Source of the DNA: Cymbidium sinense
Lineage: Eukaryota > Streptophyta > Magnoliopsida > Asparagales > Orchidaceae
NCBI GenBank assembly: GCA_021442155.1
Contig: CM038221.1
Span: 43,409,648 to 43,473,647 of the forward strand
Length of the DNA stretch: 64,000 bases
Direction: 5' to 3'
Part shown: piece after piece, positions 1-10,173 of the stretch
Numbering within the stretch: position 1 is the first letter of the stretch
How the letters are laid out: the number at the start of each line of letters is the position of its first letter
The notes under the pieces: generated by a model
What the model saw: the letters and a program-made list of their open reading frames with translations, nothing else
Database searches by the model: none
What the model was told of the DNA's origin: nothing
Translations under genes and position numbers: made by a program

Positions 1-2265
1 TCTTCTCTTTCCTCTTTACCAGTAATTAAGTGTAGGTTCATTCAAACCAAATCAAATCATCAAATAGAATAAACCAAATCAACTAAATCACTTAAATGAA
101 ACCACCCTCTAAGTTGAACCTCACACTTAGAAAACTCTAACTTTAAAACTAGACACCACAGCCTTAAATGGCACACACATGAAAAGTTGCCATTTCTAGT
201 CCAATGTTAGGTTATGATTTGATGCTTGATTTTATTTTGTGATGTATTATTTTAGTCAGATGTTAGGTGTATGTGCGTGAATGGTAGGGGATCAGTCTAA
301 CCATTATCTTACAGGTTTGTGCTTAAGAGTTATAATAAAAATATAAATGCTTTTGTTGTGCAAAATGCTTATACCCCTAAGCATATTCCAAAAATAGGCC
401 AGGTGGACTTGGTTACTTATGTATGGGGTGCTAAGTCCAATTTATTCATATACATGCTTGGGATTGTGTGATTTGTTCAGCTAATCTCTATTTTACATTT
501 TAGTTAGATTTACTTTTCCCATTTTCATATAATTTTGCAATTAAGATTTAATGATTGTTATGGGGGATTAGGATGAACATTAATTATAAGACTATGTCTT
601 ATGTATCATGTGAAGCCTTTGAAGCAACCATATTCCAACCAACGAAAAGAAGAAAAAAGAAGAAGAAAGAAGAAAGAAGAATGAAAAAAGGAAAGAAAGA
701 ATAAAGAAGAAAGAAGAAAGAAGAAATGAAGAAATGAAGAATAAAGACCCCATAACATGAAGTCCTTCTTGATTATAATTAATTCATTTGTAATCCGGAT
801 TGTATAAGGGTAGAGCTTGGCTACCCAATTTATTTTCAGGTTTGTGCGGTGGGACCTCTTATTCTTTTACACTAGCTTTATAAATTGTTTGATGTTTATT
901 TAGCTTGTGCATTAAGATTGCATATTTTTCTAGTTTGTTCCTTGCTTTGATGAATGGCCAAGAGGTGATTAGGCTCTTAGGAAAATAAATTTTCTATCCA
1001 ATCAAATCAACTTAAAATTAAAAATTAAATAACTCATAACCTCATCTAAAGCCTAAGTTGTAAAACAAGATAAAAGATTCAACAACCCCTTAGCTGGATA
1101 TTATATGTACATCATGCATAAAAAGCATCTTATTTCACTCTTGTTATGGAGGGCTTTCACCTTTGCCAGGGAACTTGGCTTGACCTTTAAGAGCCATGGA
1201 GAAAACACATCTCCTTTCTCGTTAATTTTGGCTCATAATCTAATTTCTCATGTATTAGACATATGAATCATAAAGCCTGTGTCAAATTGATTGTCCAAAA
1301 TGAAAATAAAACATAATAAAAAATTGCATTAGATTAAGTCATTAATTATGCCCTACATAATCTAGTATCTTAAAGAGTATATTTAAGGACTTAGTCTCTT
1401 TTTAAATAAACAACAACTTAGCTATCTTGCAAAAGTATATGACTTGCCTATATGTATTTAAAACTATAGGAGGAGTTAGTTGGCGGTCAAGCTTATAAGT
1501 TAAGTCATGATTTATCCTCTCTTATGGAGGTAAACCAAATACTTATTTTTAGATTAGATTTATGACCCTCACCAAAGCTCCAGATTTGGGTTGAGTTTGC
1601 TACTTCTCTTTGAGCTATAAGCAAAAATCCTCACCTCTTAGGTATTTTCATGATCTTACGTCGTGGAATTAAACCTAGATTTCTAATGAAAATTCAACTC
1701 AAACAAATAAATCACCTGTTCAAAATATAAAGCCCAACCATAGGATAGTTTGGGATGCTTATTAGGCTTGAGTATTATAAGCATCCCTACTTATCTTCCT
1801 TTGGTTTTCGATAATAACTCCCTATTGATCAATCCCATGATCTTCAAAATAAACTAATTAATTGATAGTCCCATCTTTGAAATCTTTAGAGACAATCATT
1901 TATCTTAATCAGAGTATTATTAAAATCTCATTTAGGATGTAATTAACTATGGGCTTGCCTCCATGAGAACTTAAGGTTTAAAATAAACCTTGCTTTACTT
2001 TTCCATGTAAAGTGAGAAGAATCTGTACATTTGAAGACCCATCATAGGAGTCCTTATTAAGGTGATTATGTCCATTTGTAGGATGGTGACTTACGTCTCG
2101 AGATAGTACATCATTCCTGATAGTACCATCACCCAAAAAGAACATCTGGTCTGCGTGGTATCCAACAGAAGAAGTGTTTTGATTTTTATTTTTGGTTCTT
2201 CATTTTATTTCTTTCTCTCTTCAGAAAGATTAGGATGAAAGATTGAAAATAAAAATTTCACCACA
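1..2265 (+). repeat. 3' part of the LTR of element X
   Basis: Matches the last 2.3 kb of the Z LTR (39169-41497) and, less closely, the end of the Y 3' LTR (about 31.9-34.3 kb). It ends in CCACA, 8 bp before the primer site, as expected for an LTR boundary. It contains a purine-rich GAA/GAAA microsatellite (about 640-735). No coding sequence is seen; the short ORF near 2477-2680 lies in non-coding leader. Confidence 0.8.
640..735 (+). repeat. GAA/GAAA-rich microsatellite in the X LTR
   Basis: A run of AGAAGAAAGAAGAA-type triplets with few interruptions, at the same LTR position as 32615-32672 (Y) and 39862-39912 (Z). Length differs between copies, as expected of a microsatellite. Confidence 0.85.
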
Positions 2266-2273
2266 GATTTTTC

Positions 2274-2291
2274 TGGCAACTTCGTTGGGGA
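2274..2291 (+). other. Primer binding site of element X (tRNA-Arg type)
   Basis: TGGCAACTTCGTTGGGGA starts 8 bp after the LTR end. It resembles the Ogre/Tat primer site TGGCGACTCCACTGGGGA, complementary to the 3' end of a plant tRNA-Arg, with a few substitutions. The assignment rests on remembered tRNA sequence. Confidence 0.75.
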
Positions 2292-2700
2292 TGATTCCTC
2301 TCTCCATCTTTGATAAATGATCGTTGTCTCCAAGCATCGATAGCGGGTTGTATTTTAAACGAATCCAGGACTATCTTTCTTTTTCATTGGCACTTAGTTT
2401 ATTTCATCCTTAAGCTAAGCTAGCCAACGTCCTTTGGGTTTTAGGACCTCACTCCGTGTGAGTCTTAAAACCCATGTTAGTTTCCCAATAGGTGAAAAAA
2501 AATTTGATAAAAAGAAATAACTAAAGACTTCCTGCTTACTATTTTTATGGTAAGGAAAGGTTCATTCCAAAAATAAAGAAAAATAAATCCTTTATAAAAA
2601 ATAGCAATTTCCAAAAAGCACTTTTTCAAAATGCACATAATAAAATATTTACACAAAAAATTTTCATAAATCACCCTCATCTAATAATCTTTATGATTGT
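2292..2700 (+). other. Start of the X untranslated leader
   Basis: Conserved leader after the primer site, shared with 13031-13440 (Y) and 41524-41940 (Z). It includes a block with TTTTAGGACCTCA and AAAACCC. No ORF is supported. Confidence 0.6.
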
Positions 2701-4292
2701 TATATATAGGATCATTTCAAAAATGAAATTAACAATCATATTTGCAAAAGCACAAATGAACATCTTCATTTAATTTATTGAATGAAGATTTCATTTTCAA
2801 ATTAAAATCAACAACCATATTTTTTGAAACAAAAATCAAAAATCATCTTTCCAAAAATAAAATCCAGCAATCATATTTTCAAAAAAAAAGCACAAGCAAA
2901 CATCTTCATTTAATTTATCGAATGAAGATTTCATTTTCAAAATAAAATCGAAAATGACACTTTCAAAACAAAAATCAACAATCTCTTTTCAAAAATAAAA
3001 ATCAACTTATCATTTTTCAAAACACAAATGAACAACTTCATTCAATTTATTAAATGAATATTTCATTTTCAAAATAAAAATCAACAATCATCTTTCCAAA
3101 AAATAAAATTCAACAATCATATTTTCCAAAAAGCACAAATGAATATTTTCATTCAATTTATTGAATGTAGATTTCATTTTCGAAATAAAATCAACAATCT
3201 CTTTCCAAAAAAAAAATAATCAACAATCATATTTTCAAAAAGCACAAATGAACATCTTTATTCAATTTATTAAATGAAGATTTCATTTTCAAAACACAAT
3301 CAACAACATCTTTTCAAAAATAAAATCCAAAATCTTATTTTTCAAAAAGCATAAATGAACATCTTCATTCAATTTATTGAATGAATATTTCATTTTTAAA
3401 ACAAAATCAACAAACATCTTTTAAAATAAAAAAAATAATATTTGAATATTTCATTTAGCATACCTAAATTTGCTAAGTGAAGATCGTCTTTTTCAAAATC
3501 AAAAATCAAACAACACATGGATCCTTTATTTAGCATACCTAAATTCCTCCTTTTCAAAAATCAAAATCAAAAATAAAAAAATAACATTTGGATTTCTTTA
3601 GCATACCTAAATTTACTAAGAATCCTATTTTTAAAATCAACAAAAACAAAACACATTTGAATTTCCTTAGCATACCTAAATTTGCTAAGAATCCTCTTTT
3701 TCAAAAATCAACAAAACAAAGCACATTTAGATTTCCTTAGCATACCTAAATTTGTTAAGAATCTTCTTTTCAAAAATAATCAAAAAATAAAATACATTTG
3801 GATCATTTATTTAGCATACCCAAATTTGCTAAATAAAGATCCTCTTTTCAAAAATAACAAAATATTTGGATTCCTCATTTAGCATACTCAAACTTGCTAA
3901 GTGAATATTCTATTCTCAAATTCACACATAATTCACAAACAAGCAAACAAAAGAAGAAAATTATTTTCAAACACCTCACCTAGCATACCTTAATTTGCTA
4001 AGTTAGTAAATTCTAAAATCACAAATCAAAATAAAATCAATTGACCCTTTACTTTAACATACTCAAATTTGTTAAATGAAGAGTCCTCAAACTCAAAAAT
4101 CAAAATCAAATATGAACCTATGGAAGTATCAAAAGTCTCTCCAAAATGTTTAAACCTCATTTAACATACCCAAATTTATTAAATATAGGCTCTAAACTTA
4201 AATCAAATTCGAGGTCTCTCCTCCAAAAATTCAAGGCTCTCCAATATTTGGAACCCCATTTAGCATACCCAAATTTGTTAAATGAGGGTTCC
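2700..4292 (+). repeat. Leader hairpin array of element X
   Basis: About 17 short inverted repeats joined by A-rich linkers with many TTTTCAAAA and ATCAACAATC runs. The first six have almost no loop: at 2762-2789, ATCTTCATTTAAT pairs with ATTGAATGAAGAT. The others have the loop TACCCAAATT or TACCTAAATT between arms such as CTTAGCA/TGCTAAG (about 3668) and TTTATTTAGCA/TGCTAAATAAA (about 3803). The last (4250-4292) pairs GGAACC with GGTTCC and CATTTA with TAAATG. The hairpin near 3525 has lost its right arm. The arms differ from unit to unit while the loop is kept. Confidence 0.85.
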
Positions 4293-4312
4293 AATCCAAC
4301 AATCAGATCAAG

Positions 4313-4860
4313 TTGACAATTCAAATTGACAATATTAGAGCAAAGGCCTATATGGTTCTCTTTCCAACAATGCAGAGATTCCAGTCCTCACGACCGTTAG
4401 TGGAGAGGAGGTGGCAGGAAAGAAGCCACTTCCCGATGACTATAGTCGATTACAGTTTCCCTCACCAAAGGAGAAAGCCCATAATCCTTCAAGAGCCAAG
4501 AATAAGATTAATAAGGATTTTTGAGTATGTCTTATCCATTCCAGATAAGTGTGACTCAAATAACTTGAATCCTAATTCCCAGAAGAAGACAACTCTCAAA
4601 ATGATAATCACAATAATGATCTTTATCCATAAAATAGCGACACCGATGGACTTGATGTCTTCAAGGATTCCAACTCAGGTAGAGACATTTCCATTCTAAA
4701 ACTTTCGGGGTGTCACTATCAACAAAGAGTCAGAGTCATCAAATCTAATAGAAGAACCTTTGGGCACTATAAAAGAGTAGATAAACATCAATTTTACCTC
4801 AGGTAGAGACACTTCCATTCTAAAACTTATCAGGTAGAGACACTTCCATTCTAAAACTTA
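4313..4860 (+). pseudogene. Short ORF relic between leader and integrase tail in X, unknown product
   Basis: This stretch and its Z copy (43564-44155) hold the only coding-like sequence left between the leader and the integrase end. An open frame of 128 codons runs 4313-4699. Another frame (about 4600-4790) reads like a decayed, Asn/Asp-rich hydrophilic protein (NDNHNNDLYP, then DTDGLDVFKDSNSG). Which frame was used is unclear because X and Z differ by small indels. I recognise no domain. It could be the 5' tip of gag or of the extra ORF that Ogre-type elements carry upstream of gag, joined to the integrase end by the deletion. Confidence 0.4.
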
Positions 4861-4862
4861 TC
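4670..4862 (+). repeat. About 31-bp duplicated unit in X
   Basis: Three copies of a unit containing AGGTAGAGAC then TTCCATTCTAAAACT, at about 4678, 4800 and 4831, the last two directly adjacent. The Z version has four copies (about 43940-44157) with 2-nt losses. This is a local duplication inside the ORF relic. Confidence 0.75.
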
Positions 4863-4865
4863 AGA

Positions 4866-4936
4866 TTATTGATTGTAAAGGGGAACACCCGATGCTTCCA
4901 ATTAATTGGCTCTATTTGAAGAAATATTACCCATAA
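4866..4936 (+). pseudogene. Integrase C-terminal remnant in X
   Basis: Matches the last codons of the Y integrase (about 23839-23911), including the end Leu-Lys-Lys-Tyr-Tyr-Pro and stop (TAA at 4934-4936). It marks the right junction of the gag-pol deletion and shows X descends from an element that once had a polyprotein. Confidence 0.75.
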
Positions 4937-5039
4937 AATATGTTTGAAAATAATTATCATTAAAAGAACAAAAATTTCATTCAAATTCATCAAGATCTTC
5001 TCTTCTTTCGAAGCGTTATTTGCTTATCTTGTGAATCAT

Positions 5040-5325
5040 CCATGACATGTTTAGGATAGATGTAAGAGAACCCAAAAGGCATCATATCCCTCTTTCATAA
5101 CACAAACACAATCAAACTCAATTCCCAGAGCTATTAGAATAGGTGTGAGAGAATCTAAACGACATCTTATTTTGATTAGCACAACTAAGTTAGGTGTGAG
5201 AGAACCCAAGCGCATCCTTCCTTAATGGGAATCCCGACTGTCATTCATGGCACCATTTTATTAAATTCCCCAAGCGTGTTTAGGATAGGTGTGAGAGAAC
5301 CCAAGCAGCGTCCTATTCCTTTAAC
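5040..5325 (+). repeat. 60-90-bp degenerate tandem repeat (GTGAGAGAACCCAAG) in X
   Basis: Four degenerate units, each with TAGGATAGGTGTGAGAGAAC or a close variant followed by a CATCCTATTCC-like segment, at about 5051, 5130, 5191 and 5279. The same units occur at 24018-24262 (Y) and 44343-44612 (Z). Non-coding 3' region of the element. Confidence 0.75.
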
Positions 5326-5379
5326 ACAAGCACAAAAATACATACAAATCTTTTATCTTGGGCTATTTTGATGTGGGAG

Positions 5380-7743
5380 CAAGCCCCCTGTGGCACTCAC
5401 TCATTAGGTGCTCTAGGTCGAGTTTACATGATACCTTGCTAATATGTCACCCCAGTGATCCCTTATTTTGGAAGATGTGAGTCCCCGAGCTTTCTTCCTA
5501 ACTTGACCATTGCAAACCAATGAGCGCCTTGTTAGTTTGGTAGACTTCACTACCTAGCCAGTAAGCTACATCATGCTGATTTTGTTTAAGAAGATGTGAG
5601 TCCTCGTGCTTTCTTCTTGAACTAATCATCATGTATTGACTAGGTCGGGTATATTTGAGGTTTAGATAAGTTCCCTAGAGGCTCCTTTCCTCTTGACTAC
5701 TCTTGAGTTGATATAAGTCCCTAAGCGACATTCACTCAGTTGCCGCCCTAGCTCGGATGGCACCTGTCGAGCCAAAGATAGACTATCCCAACAATTAGTT
5801 CCGCTATAGGAGGATGTGAGTCCCCACGCTTTCTTCCTAGGCTGATTTTGCAAGATGAGCACCTTAGGTTGGGTGTTCACTATCTTGTGGCGACTCACGA
5901 TGGATACATCACTCTTGACAGATGTGAGTCCCCGCGCTTTCTCCTTGAGTTGGCCACCGAATACCTATGCAAATTATATTCTCCAGGGTTTTGGATCAAG
6001 CCCTTAGCGGCCCCTCTCCCTATGGGCACTCTATTTGGATCACGTCATTTGCGACCCCATTTAGACACTACCCAGGTTACTTTGGTTATAGTCCCCTTGT
6101 GGTTGGAGAATTTGTTCAGCGGATGCGTAAATTCTCCCTTGGTTCAATAAATTTGAGATAGATCTAGGCTAATATAAGTTCCATCTCAGTTTGATCCCTC
6201 GCAAACCAACATGGTCCATGATAAACAAATAAAATAAATAAATAAAAATATTCACTTGTGGATTAAGAATTCAAGCCCCCAAAGGGTCCCTTTTCCCAAA
6301 CAGACATCCTATATTTAAGGTAGTGTCGTGACTATAAGAATTGTACTTGAGTTGAGATAAGTCCCAGATCGACGGTCGACTCTCTCATAGCCCTTAGGTG
6401 GGTTCAATCTGCCCGCGTTACGGTCATTTTGCTTTGGAAGATGTAAGCTTCGGCATTCTTTAGCATGGATGTAATTGACGGAGGTGGTTGTTGTTGCCCA
6501 AAGCGTATCACCCAATGGTCTTTTATAGTGGAAGATGTGAATCCCCATGCTTTCTTCCCTTGAATTGACAATTGCAAATTGAAAGACACTCCTTTGGTTG
6601 GATTGTTATCCCATAAGCCGGGAAGCTACTCCCTTTGGTTCAATAAATCTGAGATAGATCTAGGCTGATATAAGCTCATTCTCAATGTGATCCATCGCAT
6701 ACCAATGTAATCTATCAAAAATAATTAAAAAATAAAATTAATCTTGACTATCTTTGAGCTGATTTAAGTCCCCCAGCGACATTTACTTAATAGTCAACCC
6801 TAGGTCGGGTTAACATATTACCTTGCTAATATTTCACCCCAGTGGTTCCTTATTTTGGAATATGTGAGTCCCCGCACTTTCTTCTTAAACTTAACCATTG
6901 CAAACTGAAAACCCCTTTGGTTGGATAGTCCTACTGTGTGGTTGGTAGGCTACCTCTTTGGATTGATAAATCTAAGCTAGCCTAAAGCCCATGGACCCTA
7001 CTCAGTGCAGTTCATCGCAAACCGATGGGATCCATAAAAATTAATTAAAAAAAATAAAATTAATCTTGACTATCTTTGAACTGATTTAAGTCCCCCAGTG
7101 GCATTCACTCAATAATTAGCCTTAGGTGGGTTTGATTTGTTGCGTAAGAAACCGATCACCCTAGTGGTCTTTTATAGTAGAAGATGTGAGTCCCCGTGCT
7201 TTCTTCCCCTGAATTGACCATTGCAAATCGAAAAATACTCCTTTGGTTGGATAGTTCTCCCCTCGATTAGGAAGCTACTCCCTTTGGTTCAGTAAATCTG
7301 AGATAGGTCATAGCTCCTTCTCAGTGTGATCTATCGCAAACCAATGGAATCCATAAAAAAATTAAAAAATGAAATTAATCTTGACTATCTTTGAGCGGAT
7401 TTAAGTCCCCTAGCGGCATTCACTCAATAATCAGCCCAAGGTCGGGTTCGATTTGTTGCCCAAGCAACCGATCACCCTAATGGTTCCTTATTTTTTTTAG
7501 AAGATGTGAGTCCCCGTGCTTTCTTCTTAAACTTGACCATTGCAACCCGAAAGACACCCCTTTGGTTGGATAGTCATATTGTGGTTGGTAGACTACTCCC
7601 GTTAGATTGTTAAATTTGAGTTAGCCCAAGGCTCATGGCCCATACTCAGTACAGTCCATCACAAACTGATGGGATCCATAAAAGAATAATTAAAAAATGA
7701 AATTAATCTTGACTATTTTGAGCTTTCACTCAATAGTCAGCCC
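5380..7743 (+). repeat. Tandem repeat array (about 323-bp unit) in the 3' region of X
   Basis: The motif GAAGATGTGAGTCCCCG followed by CTTTCTTC recurs at about 5471, 5591, 5811, 5919, 6441, 6531, 6857, 7180 and 7502. The last four spacings are 326, 323 and 322 bp, giving a clear higher-order unit; the first part is made of shorter, rearranged units. Each long unit also holds CCTTTGGTTGGATAGTC and GATTTAAGTCCCC. Short ORFs in the array do not persist from unit to unit, so I treat it as non-coding. Confidence 0.85.
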
Positions 7744-7789
7744 TAGGTCGAGCTCGATTTATTTTTATTTTCATTCATTTTTTTTAAAC

Positions 7790-8585
7790 CTTTGATGCAT
7801 ATTTCAAATTGCTTTTTACCAACTGCATGTGTAGGTAATTTTAACATTTTACTTTTATGTAGGTCCATAAGTATTGTAGATGTTATTAATGAATACTTTT
7901 GATATTTTTTAAGTGCCTTGATATGACTCATTTTATGAATAAATATTGTTGAGTAGCTTAGACGATACACATGGTAACTCCATGACATTTATTACACGGA
8001 GATTTTATGTTCTCTCAATTTAAATTTTGGCATAAGTATGGAGGTTAACAAATACCCTCCCAACAAATATGAACACGTTTGAAACAGATCATATTTGTTG
8101 TGAGATAATTAACCTCATTGATTTTTAGGGCCTGCACATCGCATTGGGTATTTTGATTTTAATTTTTATGCACTTTAATGAACTGTGCTTAATCTCAACA
8201 TTTAACCACTTCTTTGTGTAGCTGAGTGTTTTACTCATGCTTATGTTTTATCATGTTATTACCTGTATATTTTTATATGCATTTCCTTTGATTGCTTGTT
8301 AGGAAAATTGTTTAGTTAAAAGGGACACGAGGGCTTGCCATCCATTGAGTTTAATGAGAAGATCATTTGGTCCGAGATTGACAAGCACTATCCTCGGTGA
8401 AATGCAGATACTTGGGATAGGATTGAGCAGCATTGTGACATGTTGAGAGGATGTGACATGTACCAAGGCTTCTTCGCACGTTCCTTTATACTTCATAACT
8501 GTACTTCAGACTCTTTAGCCTTTAAAGATCCTACACACTATGTGAGTACCATCAAGCTGAAATGTGGGGATAGAGTAAAGCTTTA
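7790..8585 (+). repeat. Left arm of the fold-back module in X
   Basis: Same sequence as 47096-47888 in Z, whose inverted partner is 49845-50631. The inner part reads like a coding remnant on the plus strand: from about 8330, GLPSIEFNEKIIWSEIDKHY in one frame, then after a stop ADTWDRIEQHCDMLRGCDMY, to about 8585. A pyrimidine-rich stretch ending in TTGTTAG (about 8302) could be a splice acceptor before it. I do not recognise the protein. Confidence 0.6.
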
Positions 8586-9418
8586 TGAAAAAAAGTGACT
8601 CCACAACAAAAGTAGCAAAATCTGAGATAGTTGTGTCAAAGATGAGTGCACTCAATGGCCTAGCTCCAAAGTCTTCAAAAGCGTATTATGTGCTAGCTAA
8701 CACCTGTGGTAACTCGTATGGAGTCAAAAGTCATTGCCCAAGTGGACTCTCTTACCAGTCAACTGAAGCTCGAGTAGACTCTGTAGGCTGATTGTGCATG
8801 AGTCTACGAGCTAATGAATGAACTTCTGTATAACTATGGGAAGAATCTCTAGCCTACACTCTATTAAGGGTGGTATCCCCAAGCTTGGTCTACTCTAATT
8901 ATACTACCTATTACGAATTAAATCTAAATGTTAAGCATATGCTAAAGATACATAAAATAAATGAAAGAGATATAAAAAATGAAGAAGAAAAGAAAGAGAC
9001 ATATTGGACCTCTAATGTTGTCATTTCCTACCTGTGTTGTACTATGACGGTCTTTGACTCTGAAGAATTCTCAAAGACCTCACTCTGTGCTTGTACATCT
9101 TCACATCATGCTCCAAGAAAGGATTGAATGACAGTCATACCCAGGTAAGGTGAATATAATTGACCCATGTGTAACTATGTGGATGAGCTATCTAAAAAAG
9201 AGAACTAGTGTCAAGTCTCAGTAAGTGTAGCCAAACGATAGAAGCAGCATAACCAGCCTGAACACATGTCGAAAAGGTACTATGCCACTCTGAAAGTCCG
9301 TCAGTTGTGAAGTAGTGAATCTCTGACATTCTCCTCGAAGTTATCAGTAAGGTCAACCCCTATCAAGCTTAGAGACAAACTAATTATATTTGGGCGGTTG
9401 GTAAAAATCGATCTCTAA
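8586..9418. pseudogene. Core of the fold-back module in X, unidentified gene relic
   Basis: Equals 47889-48722 in Z. Plus-strand ORFs at 8585-8791 and 8870-9127 have related copies in Z (47902-48108, 48254-48442), but they run antisense to the better coding signal of the right arm, so I think they are shadows. Minus-strand reading gives broken frames with no recognised domain. The sequence stops at the scaffold gap; about 1.9 kb present in Z (to 50631) is missing here. Confidence 0.35.
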
Positions 9419-9518
9419 NNNNNNNNNNNNNNNNNNNNNNNNNNNNNNNNNNNNNNNNNNNNNNNNNNNNNNNNNNNNNNNNNNNNNNNNNNNNNNNNNN
9501 NNNNNNNNNNNNNNNNNN
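9419..9518. other. Scaffold gap of exactly 100 N
   Basis: Exactly 100 Ns, the usual placeholder for a gap of unknown size. It lies where X enters the inverted repeat, so the rest of X (right arm, any 3' LTR) may be in the gap. The order of X relative to the rest of the window depends on scaffolding. Confidence 0.95.
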
Positions 9519-9598
9519 CAATATTTAGCATGCTTGGAAAGAAATAAAAGGATGTAAGCACATGACTTCATTCACCCTAATTAATTCCTAAGGACAAT
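9519..9598. other. 80-bp flank left of the Z LTR
   Basis: Non-coding. It contains ATGCTTGGAAAGAAATAAA, similar to an LTR-internal stretch (ATGTTGGGAAAGAAATAAA near 31728; a near match at 38967), so Z itself may sit in an older LTR. The five bases before the Z LTR (9594-9598, ACAAT) are the candidate target duplication; its partner is not in the window. Confidence 0.4.
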
Positions 9599-10173
9599 TG
9601 TTGACCTCATTTTTAGGATGAGCTCTCAACCTCTCCATCTTAGATATAGGACTCCTCTTTAGATACTAAGAGTTCCTTAGTCTTAAGATACTACTAGTGA
9701 TTAGGTGAACACTCAACCTAACCCTAGAGACTTAGAAGAGTTAGCCACATGAATAGGTCATGCCTTAGAGATGTTAGGAAAACTTGCCTACCCTATAGCT
9801 TGAACCAAATCCTCACTTCCTTCTTTCAAGTCAAACTCCAAATCCAAACAAATTTCAAATCTTAAATCAATTCCAACTTAATTGATTTTCTCAAACTCAA
9901 ATTAACTTCAATTCCAAATCAAATCTCAAATCAATTCCAACTTAATTGATTTTCTCAAATTCAAATCAATTCCAATAGATTTTATCAAATCATGAATCAA
10001 TTCCAAATGATTGAAACCCATGATTGAATTCCAAATTCCAAAAATCTTTCTTAAGCCCTTTGATTTCATCTTATGGACTTAGCTCAAATCAAATCCAAAT
10101 CACTTCAAATTCAAAAGATTTTCTCATAACCCATTTATATTCTCATTTATATTCACAAATATAAATGAAATAT
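9599..10173 (+). repeat. 5' fragment of the Z LTR
   Basis: Starts TGTTGACCTCATTTTTAGGA, the same start as the Y 3' LTR (26866) and, reversed, the W LTR (63773). Runs about 575 bp into an LTR-internal repeat and stops in ATGAAATAT where Y begins. The target sequence continues at 34315. The last five bases (AATAT) are the target duplication of Y. Confidence 0.8.
10169..10173 (+). other. Left target site duplication of element Y
   Basis: AATAT. The partner is AAGAT at 34315-34319, one difference. An uninterrupted LTR reads ATGAAATATAAATTCAAA here (compare about 10656-10680), and joining the two Z pieces across Y with one copy of the 5-mer restores that reading. Ty3/Gypsy integrases make 5-bp duplications. 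Confidence 0.75.

Larger units (their letters stand above)
1..9418 (+). mobile_element. Element X: gag-pol-less Tat/Ogre-like LTR retrotransposon derivative, 5' part
   Basis: Collinear with 39169-48722 (element Z), about 95% alike by eye. Order: 3' part of an LTR (to 2265), primer binding site (2274), leader hairpin array (2700-4292), short ORF relic, integrase last codons (to 4936), two kinds of tandem repeat (5040-7743) and one arm and core of a fold-back module (7790-9418). Compared with element Y, the whole gag-protease-RT-RNase H-integrase block (about 15.4-23.8 kb in Y) is replaced by about 600 bp. The element begins before the window and is cut by the scaffold gap. X and Z could be two insertions of one non-autonomous family or a segmental duplication; the sequence here does not decide. 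Confidence 0.8.

Noticed and set aside
2700..4292. CRISPR-like array
   Set aside because: Regular short palindromic units, but spacers are A-rich and similar, stems vary, and the context is a plant retrotransposon leader.
5848..6161. 100-codon ORF in the X tandem repeat (and its 109-codon relative in Z)
   Set aside because: It lies in the GATGTGAGTCC repeat array; the reading frame is interrupted or altered in the other unit copies.
8870..9127. Plus-strand ORF with a KNEEEKKETYW segment
   Set aside because: Also open in Z, but antisense to the coding-like direction of the right arm and core. Probably a shadow, though not excluded.
9380..9571. Open frame across the N gap
   Set aside because: Most of its residues are unknown bases; not a gene.
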